Source of the DNA: an uncultured Eubacteriales bacterium
GTDB lineage: Bacteria; Bacillota; Clostridia; Oscillospirales; Butyricicoccaceae
DNA length: 21,378 bases
Direction of reading: 5' to 3'
Assembly (NCBI GenBank): GCA_934630445.1
Contig: CAKTWY010000018.1
Coordinates: forward strand, 1-21,378
Position 1 is the first letter of the stretch, and every line of letters begins with the position of its first letter. This document shows positions 15,211 to 21,378 of the stretch, one piece after another. Below the pieces are notes generated by a model. The model did not search any database, was not told the origin of the DNA, and saw only the letters and a program-made list of their open reading frames with translations. A program made the position numbers and the translations under genes.

Positions 15211-15921
15211 TTACATCATACTCCATTCAACACCGTATCTGTCAACCCATACCCGAAGAAATTCCAGCTGTTCAGGCGTGTGAAACCAGTGCTCGCCGTT
15301 TTTCATGACGGTAAGGCCGCAGCTGAAACGGCGGGCAAAGTCCGCCGCTGTATCCTGGTCGGTCAGATGATCCTGCCCGGCATACAGAATTTCGGTAGCT
15401 GTATTCCATTTGATAATGGGATGTGCTTTGGCATACTGCCAATACCGCCAGGAAAGGGTCTCGCCAAAGCTGGTGGGGATTTCGCCCTTTCGCTCCAGCT
15501 GCGCTGGGCTCACTTTCGCCCATTGCATCATATTCCCGATCAGTTTTCCCATATCCAGCACGGGAGATACCAACAAAGCCATTTCCGGCGGTGTGTCTGC
15601 GAAAGCGAGCATGGAAAACCACGCGCCCAGGCTGTTGGCCCGCAGCGCGATGTGCCCCCACCGCTGCCGCAGATACGCCATAACCTTGCGCAGTTCCGGC
15701 ACGGTGTGCCACGGATCAAAGCCGGGTCCGTCTCGCCGTGCACCGTGTCCGGGCAGATCGACGGCGAGCACTTGGGTGCCCCTGGGGCAGACAATACGGG
15801 CAAAATCCGCCCCTTCCTCCTTGCAGCCGCACTTGCCGTGGACGAACAGCCAGACGCGCTGCGCATCGTCGCCGTACAGTACGGCAGGGATCTGATCGAT
15901 GTAAAAAAACGCCTGCTTCAC
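15211..15921 (-). CDS. Alpha/beta hydrolase
   Basis: A 236-residue protein of the alpha/beta hydrolase fold. 'VWLFVHGKCGCKEE' is the oxyanion-hole strand-loop. 'VLAVDLPGHGARRDGPG' is the classic second strand. The nucleophile elbow reads 'RANSLGA', giving Ser97. Asp184 ('AGQDHLTD') and His211 ('NGEHWF') complete a plausible catalytic triad. It has no signal peptide, so it is cytosolic. The substrate could be an ester, acyl compound or peptide. Its start overlaps the stop of the preceding HEAT-like gene by four bases (ATGA), and it ends two bases before the M20 start, so it is firmly within the operon. Confidence 0.88.
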   Translation of the reverse strand: MKQAFFYIDQIPAVLYGDDAQRVWLFVHGKCGCKEEGADFARIVCPRGTQVLAVDLPGHGARRDGPGFDPWHTVPELRKVMAYLRQRWGHIALRANSLGAWFSMLAFADTPPEMALLVSPVLDMGKLIGNMMQWAKVSPAQLERKGEIPTSFGETLSWRYWQYAKAHPIIKWNTATEILYAGQDHLTDQDTAADFARRFSCGLTVMKNGEHWFHTPEQLEFLRVWVDRYGVEWSMM

Positions 15922-16370
15922 TGCTGCATTCCTTCCATTGCATCAAGGGTCGCGGCGATGTCCTTCAAAATCAGCGGACGCATGCTGCTGCGGTAAGCGC
16001 TCAGATCGGCGCCCTCCAGCGCCGCGCGCATACGCGCGATCAGATGCGGCTTTGCCGCTGCAATCTCCGGCATGGCCTGGATGCACTGCCGGGCAGTGAT
16101 CGGCTTTTCGTCGGTGACATGGCGGAGAAATTCGTCCATCAGCGCGTCCAGCTTCCCCTCGCGGTTCCACCTTGCGTTGGCGGCGAGGATGGCGATGGCC
16201 CGGTCGCGCACCAGGGAATTTTTGTGCTCCAGCAGCGCCGCGACTGCCTCCAGACAGGGAAACCAGCGCGCACTCCCACGGCTTTCTTCCACGATGCGCG
16301 AGGCATAGGCGCAGGCATCCTTCGCATCCTTGCCGGTCAGGCGTGCGATGCAGGCGGGAATATCCATCAT
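15918..16370 (-). CDS. HEAT-repeat-like small protein
   Basis: A 150-residue, almost wholly helical protein. Repeating helix pairs such as 'WFPCLEAVAALLEHKNSLVRDRAIAILAANARWN', 'KLDALMDEFLRHVTDEKPITARQCIQAMPEIAAAKP' and 'SSMRPLILKDIAATLDAMEGM' have the HEAT-repeat rhythm. This suggests a protein-binding scaffold, with no catalytic motif. The start is set at 16370 because GAGAGAGGG precedes it; an in-frame ATG at 16391 lacks one. It lies 13 bases after the VOC gene and overlaps the next gene by four bases. Function unknown. Confidence 0.7.
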   Translation of the reverse strand: MMDIPACIARLTGKDAKDACAYASRIVEESRGSARWFPCLEAVAALLEHKNSLVRDRAIAILAANARWNREGKLDALMDEFLRHVTDEKPITARQCIQAMPEIAAAKPHLIARMRAALEGADLSAYRSSMRPLILKDIAATLDAMEGMQQ

Positions 16371-16383
16371 GCAGGGCCCTCTC

Positions 16384-16845
16384 TCATCCATTCACGTACT
16401 TTTTTATCAGCTTCAGCGGCACGTCCATGCGTTCGGCCACCTGCTGCGCGCTCATGCCGCTTGCCAGAAAACGGCGGATGACCGCCTCCATCGTTTCGCC
16501 GACCTCGATGATATGCCTGTCCGGATCATAAAAACGCACCGCGCGCTGGCCCCAGCGATGCTCTTTCACAGGGTGAACATATTCGATGTTCATCTTCGCC
16601 AGCTTTTCCGCAAAAGTATCAAAGTCCTCTTCTTCAAAATAGAGCTCGCCGGCGTTTCCGCCCAGAGCAACGGCCTTGCCACCGATCAATTCGCGCCAGG
16701 TATCCAGCGTCTGCAGGCATACGCCGCCGGTCAGGGTCACATTGGCTCCGAAGTCCATGACGACCCGCAGCCCCAGCACCTGCCTGTAAAAAGCGACGGA
16801 GGCGGCAAGGTCGGTCACCGCCAGCAGGGGATTTTGAAATTTCAC
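16384..16845 (-). CDS. VOC (glyoxalase/bleomycin-resistance fold) family protein
   Basis: A 153-residue protein. 'NPLLAVTDLAASVAFYRQVLGLRVVMDFG' opens a VOC beta-alpha-beta-beta-beta module, and 'LYFEEEDFDTFAEKLAK' with 'RAVRFYDPDRHIIEVGE' forms the second. The last ~30 residues ('MEAVIRRFLASGMSAQQVAERMDVPLKLIKKYVNG') are a short helical tail that reads like a small helix-turn-helix. Such single-chain VOC proteins bind or modify small molecules, and some give drug resistance. The specific role is unknown. Its ATG overlaps the stop of the MmcQ gene (ATGA), so the two are translationally coupled. Confidence 0.85.
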   Translation of the reverse strand: MKFQNPLLAVTDLAASVAFYRQVLGLRVVMDFGANVTLTGGVCLQTLDTWRELIGGKAVALGGNAGELYFEEEDFDTFAEKLAKMNIEYVHPVKEHRWGQRAVRFYDPDRHIIEVGETMEAVIRRFLASGMSAQQVAERMDVPLKLIKKYVNG

Positions 16846-17228
16846 TGTGCACCCGCCTCGATTTCACGCTGCAATTTTTTCGTCAGCTTGCCGAACACCA
16901 GCGCATAGGAGCGCTGGCACAGGTCGCGAAGCACATCGTCGGGCACGGCGCCGTCCAGAAAAACGGAGATCCAGTTGCGCTTATCCATATAAAAGCCGGG
17001 AAGAATGTCCGGATATTCCGCCCGCAGAAGTTCGGCAAGCATCGGCTCGCATTTCAGCGTCAGCAGCTCCCGTTCGTCATAGGCCCGATGTTCCGGACCG
17101 GGCTGGCAGGTTGCGGCAAACATCTTTCCGCCCACCTGGTAGCGCCACCAGCCCCACTCCGGCTTATAGTCCTTGGTGCATCCTTTTTTCGCCCGCAGCG
17201 CTTCGTCCAGCCATGGGTATTTGTTCAT
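16842..17228 (-). CDS. MmcQ/YjbR family protein
   Basis: A 128-residue protein with the typical opening 'YPWLDEALRAKKGCTKDYKPEWGWWRYQVGGKMFA', the 'LTLKCEPMLAELLRAEYPDILPGFYMDKRNWISV' core and the closing 'DDVLRDLCQRSYALVFGKLTKKLQ'. This matches the small CyaY-like MmcQ/YjbR fold. The family is widespread, sometimes called DNA-binding, and lacks a settled role. A strong GAGGAGGA ribosome binding site precedes the ATG. It follows the DUF5655-like gene by 13 bases and overlaps the VOC gene by four. Confidence 0.9.
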   Translation of the reverse strand: MNKYPWLDEALRAKKGCTKDYKPEWGWWRYQVGGKMFAATCQPGPEHRAYDERELLTLKCEPMLAELLRAEYPDILPGFYMDKRNWISVFLDGAVPDDVLRDLCQRSYALVFGKLTKKLQREIEAGAQ

Positions 17229-17241
17229 GTCCGGTTCCTCC

Positions 17242-17610
17242 TCATTTCAGCAGCGCAAAATCGTGCGCTTCCCGCAGCCAGCCCATCAGCTCATCATCCA
17301 GCTGGCGCTCGTGCGAGATAATCATATGGTGTGTCCAGCGGTTGGGGTAGGGCTGCACCGCTACGGCAATGCGGGGCGAAGCGAGACGGTGGGAAAGGCC
17401 GAAGGACAGAATGAGAAATACCGGCGGACAGCCCTTCATCCTTCGCAGAGATACAAAGGCAAAACCGTATCGGGCCTGAAAGGTGATCTGAGATTTCTGA
17501 ACCTTTACTGCGAGGTCCGGAAATTGGCCCAGCAGCTTCCCGCTCAGCGCCTCATACAGCGGCAGCGCGCCGGGCATCGGGCTGAAAAACAGCAGTTCAT
17601 CTTCGGTCAT
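17242..17610 (-). CDS. DUF5655-like small protein, first gene of the operon
   Basis: A 122-residue protein. 'LPLYEALSGKLLGQFPDLAVKVQKSQITFQARYGFAFVSL' and the late 'NRWTHHMIISHERQLDDELMGWLREAHDFA' resemble the DUF5655 group, which is often found with other small uncharacterised proteins such as MmcQ/YjbR. No catalytic motif is evident. It starts behind AAAAGGGG and an extended -10 promoter, so it probably heads the eight-gene minus-strand operon. The family name is less sure than the gene itself. Confidence 0.75.
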   Translation of the reverse strand: MTEDELLFFSPMPGALPLYEALSGKLLGQFPDLAVKVQKSQITFQARYGFAFVSLRRMKGCPPVFLILSFGLSHRLASPRIAVAVQPYPNRWTHHMIISHERQLDDELMGWLREAHDFALLK

Positions 17611-17630
17611 AAGCTCACCCCTTTTATGTC

Positions 17631-17639
17631 AGTATACCA
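17631..17639 (-). promoter_or_regulatory. Extended -10 promoter of the eight-gene operon
   Basis: On the minus strand TGG-TATACT (17639-17631) is an extended -10 element placed about 21 bases before the first start codon. The -35 region (TTTTCG, 17 bases upstream) is poor, which fits extended -10 promoters. The leader would be very short. Confidence 0.45.
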
Positions 17640-17684
17640 CGCCAATGCCAGCACGAAAAGGCCCTGCATCTATTTTATGCATTC

Positions 17685-17713
17685 TTGTATTTGACGCACA
17701 GATCGGTTATAAT
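17685..17713 (+). promoter_or_regulatory. Promoter of the GNAT acetyltransferase gene
   Basis: TTGTAT (17685-17690) and a perfect TATAAT (17708-17713) are separated by 17 bases. The predicted start near 17720 leaves a leader of about 150 bases before the GNAT start codon. A TTGACG at 17691 is too close (11 bases) to serve as the -35. Confidence 0.6.
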
Positions 17714-17728
17714 CACCCTGTGATCCGG

Positions 17729-17839
17729 CCAAAATGCCCGATCGACATCCATTTTGGGAGATATGTTGTTTGAAAGACGACGCCTTGGAGATTGCGGCTG
17801 ACCGGGAGATTTGCTGAAACGGTCTCACCAACCTCCCGG
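17729..17839 (+). promoter_or_regulatory. Structured leader RNA of the GNAT gene
   Basis: Two stems are visible in the ~150-base leader. The first is CCAAAATG (17729-17736) with CATTTTGG (17750-17757). The second is CCGGGAG (17802-17808) with CTCCCGG (17833-17839). A competing pairing GAGA (17806-17809) with TCTC (17823-17826) would break the second stem. There is no U-run after it, so it is not a plain terminator. I do not recognise a known riboswitch class. Confidence 0.4.
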
Positions 17840-17873
17840 AGTTGCAGGCCGACATTTTTGAGGAGGAAATTCT

Positions 17874-18497
17874 ATGAAAAACGATTTTAACATCCGCCTG
17901 GAAAAAGCAAAAGATCACCGCGAAGTGGAGAATCTGACGCGCGAGGCCTTCTGGAACGTGTATCGCCCCGGGTGCGTGGAGCATTATATCCTGCACACCT
18001 TCCGGAAGGATCCGGCCTTTGTTCCGGAGCTGGATTTTGTGATGGAAAAGGGCGGAAGGCTCATCGGGCATGTGATGTACGCTCGCTCGGAGATCTGCGC
18101 GGACGATGGCCGGAGGATTCCGATCATGACCTTTGGCCCCATCAGCATCGCGCCGGAATATAAACGACAGGGTTATGGGAGCCGTTTGCTCCGCCATTCC
18201 ATGCAGGCCGCAAGACAGCTGGGCGCGGGGGCACTCGCGATTACCGGCGACATTGCTTTTTACGGGAAAGCCGGTTTTGTTGTGGCCAGTACGAAGGGGA
18301 TCCACTATTTTGCCGAGCCGCGGGATGCCGAGGTGCCCTATTTTCTGATCTGCGAGCTGGAGCCCGGGTTTCTGGACGGCGTCACCGGCGTGTACAAAGA
18401 TCCTGAGGGTTACTTTGTGGACGAGGCGGACGTGGAGGCCTTTGACGCCCATTTTCCGCCCAGGAAAAAATTGAAGCTGCCCGGGCAGCTGGTATAA
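17874..18497 (+). CDS. GNAT-family N-acetyltransferase
   Basis: A 207-residue protein. 'IRLEKAKDHREVENLTREAFW' is the usual first strand-helix of GNAT proteins. The acetyl-CoA P-loop is 'APEYKRQGYGSRLLRHSM' with the R/Q-x-x-G-x-G core at 98-102. 'GALAITGDIAFYGKAGFV' is the typical late strand-helix. The C-terminal ~60 residues ('AEVPYFLICELEPGFLDGVTGVYKDPEGYFVD') match the sub-group of small-molecule or protein acetyltransferases of COG3153 type. The substrate is unknown. A strong TGAGGAGG ribosome binding site precedes the ATG. It is a single-gene unit with its own promoter, leader and terminator. Confidence 0.9.
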   Translation: MKNDFNIRLEKAKDHREVENLTREAFWNVYRPGCVEHYILHTFRKDPAFVPELDFVMEKGGRLIGHVMYARSEICADDGRRIPIMTFGPISIAPEYKRQGYGSRLLRHSMQAARQLGAGALAITGDIAFYGKAGFVVASTKGIHYFAEPRDAEVPYFLICELEPGFLDGVTGVYKDPEGYFVDEADVEAFDAHFPPRKKLKLPGQLV

Positions 18498-18546
18498 CAA
18501 CAAAGCGGGAGCGGCTGGTTTAGCCGCTCCCGCTTTGTTGCTTTTT
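18498..18546 (+). terminator. Rho-independent terminator after the GNAT gene
   Basis: A perfect 19-bp stem (18498-18516 with 18522-18540) has arms ending GGGAGCGGCT / AGCCGCTCCC and a 5-base loop, followed by CTTTTT. It begins directly after the stop codon. Confidence 0.93.
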
Positions 18547-18607
18547 GTGCCGGCCGCCTGGCGCACAGCCGATGCGGTGTCCGGCGGCCCGGCAATGTGA
18601 TGGCGTT

Positions 18608-19363
18608 TCACATTTTCAGTTCCGACAGGAATAAAGCGTCCAGCTCTTCCAAGTCGCGGAAGGGATCGGCTGGAAGGCGCTGAATCTGCTCCTTTACGGC
18701 AGTGATGCTCTCGTCCAGATAGTCAGTAAGCCGGGTGATGCGCGGGATCATTCTGACCTCCGGTGCATGCGTCTTCAGCTGCAGCAGGTCCGTTACAGTG
18801 CCCTTTAAGGAAGATGGCAGCTGGCTCTCCATCAGCTCGGAAAACAGCATGGGCGGCGGCGTGCCGCGCTGCAGGATCCACCGGCACGCGAGGACCGGCC
18901 GCAGGACATAAAAGTATTTTTTCGCTTTCACCATGTCGCCGCGCAGATACGTGCGGAAGTTCCCCTCCGCCATGCTGAGGTAGTGCCAGAGACCGCTTCT
19001 TGAAGAGAAATACCGCGCCATGATCTGCCTGAAGCGTCCGGCAAAGGGGCTGCTCCGGTATACGATCGGCGAGGAAAACCACTCAAATACCGTGGGGTTC
19101 GACTTGTGCAGCAGACGCAGCGTTTTGTCCAGGTCCCAGCCGTTGATGTCCAGCACATCGTCCAGGGGCAGCTCGATCACATCACGGGCTTTTTCCAGCC
19201 GGAGGTAGGATTCCATGTTCCTGACATAGATAAAGCGCACATCGTAATCGCTGTCGGGCGACGCGAAGCCCCACGCCCGGCTGCCGGATTCAACTGCCAG
19301 AAGAATGCGCACATTTCTCGTCTGTTCAATGTTTTCGAGCGCATCCAGTATTTTTTGCTTCAT
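18608..19363 (-). CDS. YcgL/COG3541-type nucleotidyltransferase
   Basis: A 251-residue protein. The polymerase-beta-like nucleotidyltransferase signature is 'AVESGSRAWGFASPDSDYDVRFIYV' (~23-47), with the GS helix turn and the DxD metal pair (Asp39, Asp41). The rest is helical and follows the COG3541 pattern ('DINGWDLDKTLRLLHKSNPTVFEWFSSPIVY', 'AKKYFYVLRPVLACRWI'). Family members are predicted to transfer a nucleotide to an unknown target, and some are found near defence or stress genes. A perfect AAAGGAGG ribosome binding site precedes the ATG. The gene lies 86 bases after the SPFH gene on the same strand. Confidence 0.88.
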   Translation of the reverse strand: MKQKILDALENIEQTRNVRILLAVESGSRAWGFASPDSDYDVRFIYVRNMESYLRLEKARDVIELPLDDVLDINGWDLDKTLRLLHKSNPTVFEWFSSPIVYRSSPFAGRFRQIMARYFSSRSGLWHYLSMAEGNFRTYLRGDMVKAKKYFYVLRPVLACRWILQRGTPPPMLFSELMESQLPSSLKGTVTDLLQLKTHAPEVRMIPRITRLTDYLDESITAVKEQIQRLPADPFRDLEELDALFLSELKM

Positions 19364-19449
19364 TAGACCTGCCTCCTTTCAAAATTTGTGCCAATCGGTC
19401 AGCTGCTGGCCGGCGGATAAAAGACTCTGTTGATCGCTATGACTGCGTT

Positions 19450-20553
19450 TTAGGATGCCTGGGTGCGCAGCAGCTTCCCCAGCTGCGCCAGGAGATCGCC
19501 GTTGCCGTTCAGGCTGATGTTCCCGACGTTGGCGCAGATACGCTCGACGTACTCCAGCTCCTTGAGGCGGTAAAGCGTCTGGTTTTCCTCCATCAGCTTG
19601 GCGGTGTTCAGGAGCGAGCGGGTGGATGCGACCTCCTCGCGGCGCGCGATCACGCTGGCCTGCGCCCGCTTTTCCGCCACCAGCACCGTGTTCATAATGT
19701 CGCGGATCTCGCCGGGCAGGATGATGTCCTTGACGCCGCCGTCCGCGATCTCAACAAACAGGGCGGGCGCTTTGTCGCGGAGGCGATCGACGACGTACTG
19801 GGAGATGAGCTCCTTGCTTTCCAGAATTTCATCGAGTTTATGCCTGCCGACGTATTCGCGCATTGCAAGCTGGGCCGCAACATGCAGCTGCTCAGAATAG
19901 TCGTCGATTTCTGTCAGCACCTTCACGCAGTCCGTGATGCGGTAGCTGCAGACGAAGTTAATCCGGAGGGAGACCTTGTCCTGCGTCAGAATTTCCTGAC
20001 CGGTGATATTCATCTGCGTCAGGCGGGTGTCTACCAGCTGCGCCTCGACTTTGACGCCGTTTTTCCAGAAATAATATGTACCGGGTTCCAGGATGCGCTC
20101 CAGCCTGCTGTTGAAATACAGGCGTGCTTTTTGGTACTGGGCCACCTCGACCCTGGTAAAGCAGGCAGACGGGATCATGGAGAACAGATAATCGGGAAGG
20201 GCTGCGTCTGCTTCCGTTTGGGAGATATCGATGATCTGATAGTCGTGCCGGTCATGGATCGCCCAGAAGGCATATTTGCCCTGACACAGGACCTGCTCAA
20301 ACCTTCCGTTGATGAAGTGCAGCGCGAGCTGCTGATCCGCAACCTCCACAACAGAGACCTGTTTTGCAATGGCGCTGTCGAGCAGGAGCGTATCCAGCGT
20401 ACATCTGGCAGAGTGCAGCGCGCGGTCTGTGCAGAGTGTTTCGATCTCCCGATCTCCGTAAATATGGTATTTGCCGGGCGTTAGAAATTTCCTGTATCTG
20501 CCGCCTGCAAACAGGAGCCCTCTCTGATTCTCGTTGATAATGACCTTTTTCAT
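19450..20553 (-). CDS. SPFH/slipin-like (band 7) protein with three N-terminal repeats
   Basis: A 367-residue protein from the chosen start. From ~165 to ~310 it has an SPFH/prohibitin-type domain ('LVDTRLTQMNITGQEILTQDKVSLRINFVCSYRITD', then 'LFVEIADGGVKDIILPGEIRDIMNTVLVAEKRAQASVIARREEVASTRSLL'), followed by a short helical tail. The first ~165 residues hold three related ~30-residue units of the form 'NENQRGLLFAGGRYRKFLTPGKYHIY', 'ADQQLALHFINGRFEQVLCQGKYAFW' and 'AQYQKARLYFNSRLERILEPGTYYFW'. No transmembrane segment or signal peptide is seen, unlike classic slipins. The start is CAT 20551-20553 with AGGAGGA upstream. A longer in-frame reading to 20961 crosses a tRNA-like element and is rejected. 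Confidence 0.87.
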   Translation of the reverse strand: MKKVIINENQRGLLFAGGRYRKFLTPGKYHIYGDREIETLCTDRALHSARCTLDTLLLDSAIAKQVSVVEVADQQLALHFINGRFEQVLCQGKYAFWAIHDRHDYQIIDISQTEADAALPDYLFSMIPSACFTRVEVAQYQKARLYFNSRLERILEPGTYYFWKNGVKVEAQLVDTRLTQMNITGQEILTQDKVSLRINFVCSYRITDCVKVLTEIDDYSEQLHVAAQLAMREYVGRHKLDEILESKELISQYVVDRLRDKAPALFVEIADGGVKDIILPGEIRDIMNTVLVAEKRAQASVIARREEVASTRSLLNTAKLMEENQTLYRLKELEYVERICANVGNISLNGNGDLLAQLGKLLRTQAS

Positions 20554-20837
20554 ATGGGTTATCCTCCTGAAGGTGTTCATTCGGTTGTGCTTCCCCGGAT
20601 GGACGCTGCGCGGCTGAAGACTTGAGCGCAAACGTGACGCGGGCGGAAAGACGACGCTTCTGGCCCGCGGCATGCCTGCGCGGTATCCGTCACCAGACAA
20701 GGCGAAGCGTCCATTGCATGGAAGAAGCCCCGGCAGGATGCCTGACTGCCGCTTCCGTGCGGAGGGAAGGCACAGGGTGGTATCGATCGTTTCGCGCCTT
20801 TTCAGGCAGCACCAAAACCACTTGGCCACATTTTTAA
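20554..20837. other. Non-coding GC-rich interval upstream of the SPFH gene
   Basis: No gene is supported here. The interval holds nested inverted repeats: GACGCTTC (20653-20660) with GAAGCGTC (20704-20711), and CGCGGGC (20638-20644) with GCCCGCG (20663-20669). A further pair CCACAT/ATGTGG (20826-20831, 20839-20844) makes a small hairpin. It may be a structured leader of the minus-strand SPFH gene. I see no promoter of good quality. Confidence 0.35.
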
Positions 20838-20908
20838 GATGTGGGCAGGATTCGAACCTGCGATTGTTCCGGGGAGTTGAACCCCATCGCTTTCGCGATT
20901 GCCATATG
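20838..20908 (-). ncRNA. tRNA-like cloverleaf, non-canonical (possible pseudo-tRNA)
   Basis: Reading the minus strand, a perfect T-arm (GCAGG-TTCGAAT-CCTGC, 20861-20845) is preceded by a 9-base variable region, an anticodon-arm-like hairpin GGGG-TTCAACT-CCCC (20885-20871) and a D-arm-like hairpin ATCGC-GAAA-GCGAT (20899-20886). Flanking 7-mers CATATGG and CCACATC pair at five of seven positions. The loop would give anticodon CAA. It is not a standard tRNA: the D-loop is a GNRA tetraloop without the GG pair, base 8 is not U, two acceptor pairs fail, and a Leu tRNA should have a long variable arm. TTCAACT also fits a T-loop, so this may be a decayed or rearranged tRNA. Confidence 0.35.
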
Positions 20909-21020
20909 CAGAGCTGCCGGCATACATGTTGGAATGTCCTCATGTACCGCGGTGCGGTCAAGCACCTGCAAAACAGCCCCGCAACTGAATCCTACCAAAG
21001 AAACCCAAAAGAATCACGGA

Positions 21021-21058
21021 AAAAAAGTTGCGAACTCTTCGGTCAGAGTTCGCAACTT
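21021..21058 (-). terminator. Rho-independent terminator of the WYL-domain gene
   Basis: A 14-bp stem AAGTTGCGAACTCT (21025-21038) with AGAGTTCGCAACTT (21045-21058) and a 6-base loop. On the minus strand it is followed by a U-run (plus-strand A-run 21021-21026). The stop codon of the WYL gene (21043-21045) lies at the loop edge, so the last residues are encoded in the stem. Confidence 0.9.
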
Positions 21059-21378
21059 ACCTGTTTGTCGAGCCGTTCCCGGATCAGGCTGATAAAGCGC
21101 TCGGGCGAAACGACCCGGATCATCGGCCCGAAGGAGAGCACGCGGATCAGCAGTTCCGTTTCATCGTCGCGCTCGTAGCGCAGCGTGATGCGGTAGCGCC
21201 GGCCCTCGAGCCGGACGGTCTCCTTCTCGAAATGAGAGAAGTGGAGCAGCGCCCGCTCCAGCGCATTGCGCTCGTCCTGCAGCAGAAGGATCAGCGTCTC
21301 CGTTTTCCGCCGGGGAGGACGGAGCGAGGCGGGGTCGTACGCCTCCAGCAGCTCGCAGGAGGCGAGCCTGGCCATGTT
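21043..21378 (-). CDS. WYL-domain regulator, C-terminal part (5' end beyond window)
   Basis: The frame is open to the window edge, so about 111 C-terminal residues are visible. 'NMARLASCELLEAYDPASLRPPRRK' matches the end of a WYL domain and the link to the C-terminal WCX region. 'RYRITLRYERDDETELLIRVLSFGPMIRVVSPERFISLIRERLDKQ' is the usual final section of these proteins. An ATG at 21373-21375 is internal to the domain and is not a true start. Full members are ~300 residues, with an N-terminal winged helix, and act as nucleotide-ligand-responsive repressors, sometimes of defence or DNA-repair genes. It ends in a strong terminator. Confidence 0.8.
   Translation of the reverse strand, partial: NMARLASCELLEAYDPASLRPPRRKTETLILLLQDERNALERALLHFSHFEKETVRLEGRRYRITLRYERDDETELLIRVLSFGPMIRVVSPERFISLIRERLDKQVSCEL

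Noticed and set aside
15199..15996. 265-residue plus-strand open frame
   Set aside because: It is antisense to the alpha/beta hydrolase, which has a complete catalytic triad.
17670..18611. 313-residue minus-strand open frame
   Set aside because: It covers the GNAT gene, its leader and its terminator in antisense; the GNAT motifs are clear.
20838..20908. Functional tRNA-Leu or tRNA-Sec
   Set aside because: Leu and Sec tRNAs need a long variable arm, and two acceptor pairs fail. The 4-base D-loop recalls tRNA-Sec, but the anticodon would be CAA, not UCA.
20554..20961. N-terminal extension of the SPFH protein
   Set aside because: It reads through a tRNA-like element and has low-complexity, Arg/Cys-rich composition. 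The ATG at 20553 has a strong ribosome binding site.
20841..21178. Short plus-strand open frames over the tRNA-like region
   Set aside because: Their peptides ('GQDSNL', 'GRIRTC') are the usual false translations of antisense T-arm sequence.
1..21378. CRISPR array, insertion sequence or prophage
   Set aside because: No regularly spaced direct repeats, transposase, integrase or phage structural genes were seen on reading both strands.

Overview
The window looks like a chromosomal segment of a high-GC, spore-lineage member of the Bacillota (Clostridia), probably an anaerobe. The reasons are a Spo0A-type C-terminal DNA-binding domain with a perfect 0A-box beside it, strong AGGAGG-type ribosome binding sites, sigma-A-like promoters, and a siroheme/ferredoxin sulfur enzyme. 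No rRNA, transposase, phage gene or CRISPR array was seen. Genus-level placement is not possible from the sequence alone.

Layout. (1) 1-5619 is a catabolic block: the 3' end of a Gfo/Idh/MocA dehydrogenase, a sugar-phosphate isomerase/epimerase-like TIM barrel, a convergent LacI-type repressor, and then two tandem amidohydrolase-superfamily proteins. A 22-bp inverted repeat just downstream of the lacI-type -10 box is a good candidate operator. The first amidohydrolase has lost most of the expected metal ligands, and the second has an altered set. (2) 5612-6987 is a small divergent regulatory module: a receiver-less Spo0A C-domain protein and an XRE-type regulator share an AT-rich intergenic region that carries a promoter and a perfect 0A-box. 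(3) 7037-10153 is a redox/sulfur operon. A DUF134-type DNA-binding protein is translationally coupled to an 860-residue fusion of CoA-disulfide-reductase-like flavoprotein, rhodanese, AsrC-like siroheme reductase and a two-cluster ferredoxin, ending in a strong terminator. (4) 10246-12457 holds a URO-D-fold (MtaA-like) protein convergent with an AraC regulator, separated by a bidirectional terminator. (5) 12558-17636 (minus strand) is a compact eight-gene operon: DUF5655-like, MmcQ/YjbR, VOC, HEAT-like, alpha/beta hydrolase, M20 peptidase, flavin reductase-like and SPL-type radical SAM. (6) 17685-18546 is a GNAT acetyltransferase with a structured leader and a strong terminator. (7) 18608-21378 (minus strand) has a YcgL-type nucleotidyltransferase, an SPFH/slipin-like protein with three N-terminal repeats, an odd tRNA-like cloverleaf, and the C-terminal end of a WYL-domain regulator.

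How the parts may work together (inference). Block 1 resembles LacI-controlled uptake and breakdown of a sugar-derived or amide-containing small molecule. Block 3 looks like a self-contained NAD(P)H-driven reductase for sulfite, polysulfide or CoA-disulfide under its own regulator. Block 2 is the most unusual piece: it suggests a sporulation-type regulatory input handled by a DNA-binding protein with no phosphorylation domain.
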